Positions 6,597-13,044 of a stretch of 19,264 nucleotides of DNA are shown in pieces. Position 1 is the first letter of the stretch. Each line of letters opens with the position of its first letter. Source of the DNA: CAIYEO01 sp037139575 (GTDB lineage Bacteria; Patescibacteriota; Saccharimonadia; Saccharimonadales; UBA4665); the NCBI GenBank assembly GCA_037139575.1, contig JBAXGD010000008.1, positions 1 through 19,264 of the forward strand, read 5' to 3'. A model generated the notes under the pieces. That model did not search any database and was not told the DNA's origin. It was given only the letters and a program-made list of their open reading frames with translations. The translations under genes and the position numbers were made by a program.

Positions 6597-7970
6597 ATGG
6601 GTAGCACAATACAAGAGGGAATATTATGGCAATCTGTACTCGGTGAAATCGAGTTATCTATTTCGCGAGCCAGTTTTGTCACTTGGTTTAAGAACACTCA
6701 CCTAATACGAAACAAAAATGGTGTCATTATTATAGGTGTACCTAACGTCTTCATAAAACAACAACTAGAGCGTAAATTTAACGCAATGATCCTTGAAACT
6801 CTTAAGAAGAATGGCGTGGAAAACGTTGAGGTCGAATATAAGATTCAGGCTCTGGATAAAGAAAAGACAAATCAAAAAGAAGAATTAATCATCCTTTCTG
6901 ATCAAACCAATGAAAGACCAAGAAACAAAGTTAGTAGTTTATCTCATCAATACAGACAAGGTCTTAACGAGAAGTATACGTTCGAAAACTTCATAGTTGG
7001 AGCTGGTAATGAACTTGCCTACGCTGCTTGCCAAGCAATTGTTGCTAATCCAGGTTCAAAATATAACCCTTTATTCCTTTATGGTGGTGTTGGAATCGGA
7101 AAAACTCACTTAATCCAGGCAGTTGGTAATGAGATTCTAAATAATAACCCTGATGCCCGAATAGTTTATGCCTCAACCGAACAGTTCGTTCAAGAATTCG
7201 TAGATGCCCTTAGATTCAAAAAGAATACCGATTTCGCTGGATTTTACCGTGGTGCTGATGTACTAATAGTGGATGATGTCCAGTTCCTTGCTGGTAAGGA
7301 GAAAATACAAGAAGAATTTTTCCATACCTTCAACGCTCTCCATCAAGCTAATAAGCAGATTATTATCTCAAGCGATAAACCACCAAGAGAAATTCCAACC
7401 CTCGAAGAAAGATTAAGGTCTAGGTTTGTATGGGGAATGAGTATAGATATGCAAAACCCTGACTTTGAAACAAGGTGTGCAATTATCCAAACCAAGGCTG
7501 AGTCTCATGGACTAGAATTAACTTCAGATGTTACTGAATATTTAGCTAACTATGTTCAAACCAATATCCGTGAACTTGAAGGTGCACTAAATCAGCTTTT
7601 AGCCTTCTGTGAGATGAGAGAATTAGAACCAACTCTTGATGTTACAGTTTCGCTTCTTGGTAGTGGTAAATCTAGGCCAAAACATATCAGCCCAAGACAG
7701 ATTATTGAAAGAACTGCTAAATACTTCCAGATACCAATGGAAGATATTATGGGACCTAAAAGAGATAAAGATATTGTCGTACCTCGTCAAATTGCTATGT
7801 ATATTCTTAGGAGCGAACTACATCTTAGTTTCCCTAAAATTGCTAGAGAATTGGGACGAAAAGATCATACTACAGCTATTCATTCTATTGATAAAATTGA
7901 GAAAGAATCGGTTATAGATAATGGTGTGAAGACCGCTATAGCTAAAATTAAGGAAAAACTATATGTGTAA
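6597..7970 (+). CDS. dnaA: chromosomal replication initiator protein DnaA
   Basis: 457 residues, full length. Domain I (1-85) has the usual helical N-terminus (ILWQSVLGEIELSISRASFVTWF) followed by a short linker. The AAA+ domain runs from about 125 to 345 with Walker A GGVGIGKT (163-170), Walker B DVLIVDDVQF (221-230), and the sensor/Arg-finger segment LEERLRSRFVWG (269-280). The C-terminal helix-turn-helix domain (about 360-457) ends in the DnaA signature GRKDHTTAIHS (420-430), whose D-H-T-T residues read DnaA boxes. ATP-DnaA melts the origin and loads the helicase. The ATG at 6597 gives a normal N-terminus but has no Shine-Dalgarno. The stop codon lies inside a DnaA-box-like 9-mer (7964-7972). 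dnaN follows after 261 nt of box-containing DNA. Confidence 0.98.
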   Translation: MGSTIQEGILWQSVLGEIELSISRASFVTWFKNTHLIRNKNGVIIIGVPNVFIKQQLERKFNAMILETLKKNGVENVEVEYKIQALDKEKTNQKEELIILSDQTNERPRNKVSSLSHQYRQGLNEKYTFENFIVGAGNELAYAACQAIVANPGSKYNPLFLYGGVGIGKTHLIQAVGNEILNNNPDARIVYASTEQFVQEFVDALRFKKNTDFAGFYRGADVLIVDDVQFLAGKEKIQEEFFHTFNALHQANKQIIISSDKPPREIPTLEERLRSRFVWGMSIDMQNPDFETRCAIIQTKAESHGLELTSDVTEYLANYVQTNIRELEGALNQLLAFCEMRELEPTLDVTVSLLGSGKSRPKHISPRQIIERTAKYFQIPMEDIMGPKRDKDIVVPRQIAMYILRSELHLSFPKIARELGRKDHTTAIHSIDKIEKESVIDNGVKTAIAKIKEKLYV

Positions 7971-8231
7971 AAGCTGGGTACAATTTGTGTCTAATAATGT
8001 ATTCAAACAAATAGTTATGAGCATGTTGGTTAGTAAAGTGGTTAGTGGTGTTCATAATACTGCTAGTTATACAAAAGTTGTTCGATATTTGTGCATAGTT
8101 TGTACTAGTAAAATTAGTGCTAATTTAAATCTGTTAAAAGGGTCTTTATACACATTGTCCACACCCCTAATAATAACTAAGAGTTTTTTAAATAATTTAT
8201 TTTTTATTACTAATAACCTGGGGGTAAAAGT
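7971..8231. other. oriC: dnaA-dnaN intergenic region, candidate oriC core
   Basis: This 261-nt gap holds the strongest DnaA-box cluster. TTATACACA (8146-8154, exact consensus) abuts TTGTCCACA (8155-8163). One-mismatch sites lie at 8067-8075 (TTATACAAA) and 8090-8098 (TGTGCATAG), and TGTGTAAAA (7964-7972) straddles the dnaA stop. After the tandem pair comes CCCC (8164-8167) and then a run of about 50 nt that is almost wholly A/T (8168-8216), suited to unwinding. TGGTTAGT occurs twice 12 nt apart (8027-8034, 8039-8046). A GGGGG at 8220-8224, 7 nt before the ATG, may serve as dnaN's ribosome binding site. An open frame spans the gap but has no family resemblance. Confidence 0.65.
8146..8163 (+). 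promoter_or_regulatory. tandem DnaA boxes
   Basis: Two 9-mers in direct contact: TTATACACA (exact match to TTATNCACA) followed by TTGTCCACA (one mismatch). The second is identical to the site at 6465-6473 on the other side of dnaA. They point toward the adjacent AT-rich tract, as expected for boxes that direct DnaA loading onto melting DNA. Confidence 0.7.
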
Positions 8232-9323
8232 ATGAAGATTCAAGTAACTCAAGAAAATTTAAATAAAGCATTAGGTAGTGTTGCTCGTGTAGCATCGTCT
8301 CGTAATACCCTGCCTATACTTGCTAACGTACTTATTAAAACAGTTGGAACAAGACTTAGTATTTCAGCCACCAACCTAGACATCGCAGTTACTCACTATA
8401 TTGGATCTAAAGTTACATCTGAGGGTTCAATCACTATCCCTGCTCGTCTCGTTCAGGATTTTGTTAGTTCATTACCAAGTGGAATTATTGAACTAAAATT
8501 AGATGAATATAAGCTACATTTCTCAACAGGAACTTATAGATCAACTATTAATGGAATTTCTTCAGAAGAGTTCCCTGTTCTTCCAGATATTAAGGATGGT
8601 AAAGAATGGACAATTGATTCAGGTCTCTTGAAGAAAAAGCTTCAGCAAGTAATTATTGCGGCCTCAAATGACGACACTCGCCCAGTATTAACTGGTGTTT
8701 ACTTCCATAGTAGTGAAGGCAAGCTAAAGATTGTAGCTACAGACAGTTATAGACTAGCTGAGGCGGTTGTTATGGACACAAAGCACGATATGAACCTTCT
8801 TGTACCAATCAACGCCACACAGGAGCTTCTAAGGATTGTCTCGGATTTTGAAGGTGAAGTAAGAGTTACTTATGATGATCAGCAAGTGCTCTTTAGTGTT
8901 GGTGATGTTGAATTAGTTGCAAGATTAATTGAAGGAAAATACCCAAACTATGAAAGTCTTATTCCTAAGAAATTTGATACAAGAGCTAAATTATTAAAAT
9001 CTGAACTTTTGAATATTACCAAAGTATCTAGTTTATTCGCTAGAGAAAATGCTGGATCGATAACTTTAGAGGTTGATGATCATGACCAGACTTTAAATAT
9101 TCACTCTATTGCCTCCCAGCTTGGTGAAAATATAGCTAGTACTAAGGGCGATATCAAAGGAGAAGGATCTATTACTTTGAACTCAAGATACTTATTAGAT
9201 GCGCTCCATGTAATGACTGGTGAAGATATTGTATTTAGCTTTAATGGAAAACTAGAGCCATCAATTCTATCCGATCCTAAGGATAAAGACTACATACATG
9301 TCATTATGCCCCTAAAGAGTTAA
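8232..9323 (+). CDS. dnaN: DNA polymerase III beta subunit (sliding clamp)
   Basis: 363 residues, the usual clamp length, with three repeats of the clamp fold. The opening (MKIQVTQENLNKALGSVARV followed by SRNTLPILANVLI) is typical of DnaN, as are FPVLPDI near residue 115, NDDTRPVLTGVYF (about 149-161), TDSYRLA (about 175-181) and the C-terminal HVIMPLK, which contributes to the peptide-binding pocket for polymerase and repair partners. The homodimer encircles DNA and tethers the replicative polymerase. GGGGG lies 7 nt before the ATG. recF begins 9 nt after the stop in the same direction. Confidence 0.98.
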   Translation: MKIQVTQENLNKALGSVARVASSRNTLPILANVLIKTVGTRLSISATNLDIAVTHYIGSKVTSEGSITIPARLVQDFVSSLPSGIIELKLDEYKLHFSTGTYRSTINGISSEEFPVLPDIKDGKEWTIDSGLLKKKLQQVIIAASNDDTRPVLTGVYFHSSEGKLKIVATDSYRLAEAVVMDTKHDMNLLVPINATQELLRIVSDFEGEVRVTYDDQQVLFSVGDVELVARLIEGKYPNYESLIPKKFDTRAKLLKSELLNITKVSSLFARENAGSITLEVDDHDQTLNIHSIASQLGENIASTKGDIKGEGSITLNSRYLLDALHVMTGEDIVFSFNGKLEPSILSDPKDKDYIHVIMPLKS

Positions 9324-9332
9324 TATATATTA

Positions 9333-10388
9333 ATGCTTACAGACATTAGACTACAAAACTACAGGTCATATAAGGACGAATCATTCGAGTTTAGTAAAGG
9401 TGTAAATATTATTGTTGGGCCTAATGCATCGGGTAAAACTAACCTTCTTGAATCGATACTTATTAACTGTGGTGAAAGTTCATATAGAGGAAAAGATATT
9501 GAGTTAATATATCATGAATCAGAGTGGGCTAAGATAGATTGTCACACTGATGAGGATATAGATAGAACTATAAAGCTCGTAAGAAATTTAGATAATCTAG
9601 AGAAAACGTATGTTATAGGTGGCCAGGAATTAAAAAGAATTAGTTTACAAAAAACCATTCCAGCAGTACTTTTTGAACCTAATCACTTGAATATACTTAC
9701 AGATTCACCTGACAGCAGAAGAAATTTTTTAGATGATCTTCTAGAAAAAATAGTACCGGGATTTAAGGAAACCAGGAAACAATATAGGAGAGTCTTATAC
9801 CAAAGAAATACGCTTCTTAAGACTGGATATTCAAACGCTAGTAAAAATATTTTTGTATGGAATTTAAGACTAAGTGATTTAGGTGAAAATATATATTCAC
9901 ACAGAATTAAATTAATTGATCTCATTAATAAGTCTGCAACTGAAATCTATAATTCTCTCGCACAGAAAAAATACACAATAGAATTCAATTACGTAACTAA
10001 GATTAGCTCTAAAAATTACTCCTCTAATCTTATAAAAAAACTAGAAGAAAGTATTAAGACTGATTGTGAACGGGGCTTTACTTCATATGGCCCTCATAGG
10101 GATGATTTTTCGGTACTTATAAATAATCACGAAGCTGAAGAGTCTGCATCAAGAGGTGAAATGAGAACTTTGATGCTTGTTTGTAAGGTGATTGAAATGA
10201 GAATTATTGAAGAGTCGAGAGGAATTAAACCAATAATACTTCTAGATGATGTGTTTAGTGAACTCGATGGTAGTCGAAGAAAAGCTCTAACTAGTTTTTT
10301 GAATGATTATCAGTCATTCATAACCACGACTGATGCGGATATAATACTTCATCACTTTACTGATAAGGCTAATATCATTGCTTTATAA
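9333..10388 (+). CDS. recF: DNA replication and repair protein RecF
   Basis: 351 residues, normal for RecF, an SMC-like ABC ATPase that helps load RecA at single-strand gaps. The family opening LTDIRLQNYRSY is followed by Walker A GPNASGKT (29-36). The C-terminal half has YGPHRDDF, the ABC-signature region SRGEMRTLMLVCKVIE in place of the common S-x-G-Q form, and Walker B PIILLDDVFSELD. It lies 9 nt after dnaN and is likely co-transcribed with it. gyrB, which follows recF in many bacteria, is not here; the next gene is in the opposite direction and the two stop codons abut with no base between them. Confidence 0.96.
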   Translation: MLTDIRLQNYRSYKDESFEFSKGVNIIVGPNASGKTNLLESILINCGESSYRGKDIELIYHESEWAKIDCHTDEDIDRTIKLVRNLDNLEKTYVIGGQELKRISLQKTIPAVLFEPNHLNILTDSPDSRRNFLDDLLEKIVPGFKETRKQYRRVLYQRNTLLKTGYSNASKNIFVWNLRLSDLGENIYSHRIKLIDLINKSATEIYNSLAQKKYTIEFNYVTKISSKNYSSNLIKKLEESIKTDCERGFTSYGPHRDDFSVLINNHEAEESASRGEMRTLMLVCKVIEMRIIEESRGIKPIILLDDVFSELDGSRRKALTSFLNDYQSFITTTDADIILHHFTDKANIIAL

Positions 10389-11051
10389 TTATTGACCCGT
10401 TTGATTATTGGCGGACGATAAGTAATCCACCTGGTAGTTATTTATATCGAAGCCCTTACTCTTTATCCAATTTATGGCATTTTGCTTTTCTTGACCATTA
10501 TTCGAAGATATTATAATAATGAGCTTCCCGCCATTTACATTAGAGTCGTAATTGTAATCTATTCTGTAGCCAAGATTGGGACCATTGAACGGCAATAAAA
10601 CAGGCAAACCATTATACATGTCATTATTGTATTGACTCTGGTTATTTAACAGAACATCTCTTTGACCCTTTGTAATATTACTGTTACTTGCAGCAATAGT
10701 CTTAATTTTGATTGTTTTATCTGGTAATGTTTTTCCGTCAATGCTTGAAATATTTTTTATAAATAAAACATATTCTTTACCAAGGGGCATTGGATAGACT
10801 AAGTTAACAGTAATCGACTTATTTTTAATATTAAATGAACTAATCATATTAGAGTTAGAGCTTACTGATATTTTTTTTGATAAAGATTTATTGAACTTAA
10901 ATTCAATATAAGGGGATATAACTGTCACATTTTTTATAGATGGGTCAGTAGAGATTAGTCTAAATAAACTATTTTTGTAAGCCAATAATCCTATTAGTGC
11001 TAATAAAAATATGCAGAAAGTTATGACTATAATCTTAATTCTATTATTCAT
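10389..11051 (-). CDS. membrane-anchored protein with bacterial Ig-like domain
   Basis: 220 residues. One hydrophobic segment at about 7-25 after a short basic start acts as an uncleaved anchor or a signal peptide; no lipobox Cys is seen in a fitting position. Residues 38-118 read as a beta-rich bacterial Ig-like domain: ISPYIEFKFNKSLS, then alternating strands and the closing ISSIDGKTLPDKTIKIKT, the pattern of Big_5/SbsA-like modules. A linker rich in Asn, Gln and Ser (119-145) leads to a C-terminal alpha/beta piece (about 150-212, PVLLPFNGPNLGYRIDYNYD to FDINNYQVDYL) of unknown family. It is the last gene of the operon, 4 nt after the hydrolase gene, so it may be a surface or wall-binding partner of that machine. 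Function is not established. Confidence 0.75.
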   Translation of the reverse strand: MNNRIKIIVITFCIFLLALIGLLAYKNSLFRLISTDPSIKNVTVISPYIEFKFNKSLSKKISVSSNSNMISSFNIKNKSITVNLVYPMPLGKEYVLFIKNISSIDGKTLPDKTIKIKTIAASNSNITKGQRDVLLNNQSQYNNDMYNGLPVLLPFNGPNLGYRIDYNYDSNVNGGKLIIIISSNNGQEKQNAINWIKSKGFDINNYQVDYLSSANNQTGQ

Positions 11052-11055
11052 AATA

Positions 11056-13044
11056 TTAATCCGGACTCACGAAACCAGTTATGCCATCACTGTGAAAACC
11101 GCTAACTGTTCCCTCTGACACAACAGATCCTCCTGGATAATCAGGGTTACCTTGGTCTCCACCTATATAAGTTACGCTACTACCACTTACTTTTTCAACT
11201 ACGTTAACATGACCAGCACCATGAATTGCTAAATCACCCGGTTTTGGTGTATATCCAGATTCTGGATGCCAATGAAAGTTTTTATTTTCTTGTCCTACTG
11301 CCTGAATGTTTGGAACGTATGCTATATTCCAGGCAGAACCTGGACGAAGAGGGTATTTAGACTGATCATAAAGCCAACTTGCAAAATCTGCACACCATTG
11401 TTCACGTCTATTTTGACTGTATTTTAGATAACCTGACTCAGCATATGTGTTATTGCCGTGCCATGGATAACCCGGTTGAGACTTCCATGTATTAAGTTCT
11501 TGAATAGCTAAACATACTACATTTTGTCTCACCTGGCTCACAGAAGTATCTGTCGAAGTAGAACTACAACTTACACTACCACATCCTCCAGAGCTAGACT
11601 GTGATGACTGAGGATTGATTGGTACGCTTTTCTTAATACCATCGAATATGCCCTTCTCGTATGCAGCAAGTTGAGCATCGGTAATGTTTAGTGATCCAGT
11701 TTCGTTATATATCCAAGGTACCTTAGAAAAAAGCTGAACTAAAGCTAAGTTACCAGGACTAAGACCAGGCCTATTAGAATAGCTATTTTCAACAATTTCC
11801 GGTTTTATACCTTGTGTCGCTTCTCTAGTTTGTTGGAAGATTTGAGCAAAAGATGCGCTTTTATCTGCTATAGCTTGATCTGTGAATGTGGTATTTTGAC
11901 CTTGTGGATTAGTTCTATATTCACCCACCCTCTGGTCAAAAATTTTCTGGAACGAACTATAGCCTTGACCACCATCGTCATGAATACTTACGGCAATTGC
12001 GGCATTTGCTTGGTTTGCTATATCTGATCTAGACCTCAAAGATACGTAATCCATTACATTTTGTTTAGTCATTACAACCTTATAGCCTGCTGTCGTTAAC
12101 TGTCTTTGTAGGTCCTGAGCTATTGTAAAAACCTGGTTTATTTCTGGAAAATTAGGATAGTCATGATCTAAAAGTCCTGTTTGAGTATCTATAATAGATT
12201 TATCTATACCACTATGACCCGGATCTAAAACAACTGTTGTACTACTAGTTGTAGATCCGGAACATGAACAGGCTCCAGCAGCCGAAGCTGAACCAGTGGT
12301 CGTGTCGTTACTAGGCGAAGAAGCAGTTCCATTAGTTAAATCTATCATTTGCTGGACATGATCGTTGATGCCTTTTGCATATCCAGTAGGATCATTTCCA
12401 TCACTATTTGGAGCATATAATATTATAATATTGTAAAATCCACTATTCGCATCGATTTGTTGACCATACTGATTTCTGAGATATGTTGCCATATCACCTC
12501 CTCCGGGAATATTCTGGTTTTCAGCAGCGGTATAATCCACGCTTGCAGGAACTGAAGACCATTTATACCAACTCCTTGCACTTTGAAAGCTTGGCTGACC
12601 TGCACCAGCTGATCTTCCGAAAGCATTACTTCCGTGAGATACGTTAAAGTCAGAAGGATTTGCAAGTCCAGACTCTTGATATGCAATGGATACAATCAAA
12701 AATGGGCTAACATTCGAGTGTTGAGCACTAGCAACAATTTTTTGCCCAGTATCTTTTAGTAAACTACTGGAATTATGATCAGCTATCCATTTATTGATTG
12801 CATTACCCATAGCGTTAGGGTCAAGATTTGGGAAAGTTGTGCCGTTTGGTGCTCCAGACCCAGCGGCAACTGATGATGATGCACCGCTACTATTGCACTG
12901 TGCAGCAACCCAGTTAGTCCATTCACCCAAAGCGTTTAAATCTGACTGATTCATAGGTGTTGCGCTAATAATATTTATAGAAAATAAATTAATACAAACT
13001 ATCAAATAAACCATATTCGAAAGATAAGCTTTTATTTTTTTCAC
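11056..13044 (-). CDS. secreted three-module peptidoglycan hydrolase (lysozyme-fold glycosidase, amidase_3, CHAP)
   Basis: 662 residues with a signal peptide at 1-29 (cleavage likely near SATP). Module 1 (about 80-235) resembles GH73/GH23 lysozyme-fold glycosidases: AYQESGLANP with likely catalytic E124 and NAFGRSAG at 141-148. Module 2 (about 268-472) is an N-acetylmuramoyl-L-alanine amidase of the amidase_3 type: DPGHSG (zinc H277), E301, SIHDD (zinc H355) and the catalytic E448 in YNETG. Module 3 (about 505-660) is a CHAP amidase/endopeptidase: EQWCADFASW with nucleophile C551, and GHVNVVEKV with H612. Ser-rich linkers near 236-269 and 477-505 contain Cys pairs (C259/C261, C488/C493). Together the modules could cut glycan strands, stem peptides and cross-bridges. 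The start is GTG, overlapping the upstream gene's stop by 4 nt (GTGA). In T4SS clusters such enzymes (VirB1, CwlT types) open the wall for the channel. Confidence 0.88.
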   Translation of the reverse strand: MKKIKAYLSNMVYLIVCINLFSINIISATPMNQSDLNALGEWTNWVAAQCNSSGASSSVAAGSGAPNGTTFPNLDPNAMGNAINKWIADHNSSSLLKDTGQKIVASAQHSNVSPFLIVSIAYQESGLANPSDFNVSHGSNAFGRSAGAGQPSFQSARSWYKWSSVPASVDYTAAENQNIPGGGDMATYLRNQYGQQIDANSGFYNIIILYAPNSDGNDPTGYAKGINDHVQQMIDLTNGTASSPSNDTTTGSASAAGACSCSGSTTSSTTVVLDPGHSGIDKSIIDTQTGLLDHDYPNFPEINQVFTIAQDLQRQLTTAGYKVVMTKQNVMDYVSLRSRSDIANQANAAIAVSIHDDGGQGYSSFQKIFDQRVGEYRTNPQGQNTTFTDQAIADKSASFAQIFQQTREATQGIKPEIVENSYSNRPGLSPGNLALVQLFSKVPWIYNETGSLNITDAQLAAYEKGIFDGIKKSVPINPQSSQSSSGGCGSVSCSSTSTDTSVSQVRQNVVCLAIQELNTWKSQPGYPWHGNNTYAESGYLKYSQNRREQWCADFASWLYDQSKYPLRPGSAWNIAYVPNIQAVGQENKNFHWHPESGYTPKPGDLAIHGAGHVNVVEKVSGSSVTYIGGDQGNPDYPGGSVVSEGTVSGFHSDGITGFVSPD

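Noticed and set aside
7963..8235. 90-residue open frame spanning the dnaA-dnaN gap
   Set aside because: It covers DnaA boxes and an AT-rich tract, overlaps both flanking genes slightly, has no ribosome binding site, and its product has no coherent family pattern.
8067..8252. 61-residue minus-strand open frame in the dnaA-dnaN gap
   Set aside because: It lies over the candidate origin and the dnaN start and is explained by low stop density by chance; no ribosome binding site seen.
12423..12695. 90-residue minus-strand open frame inside the hydrolase gene
   Set aside because: It is an alternate frame inside the well-supported glycosidase module.
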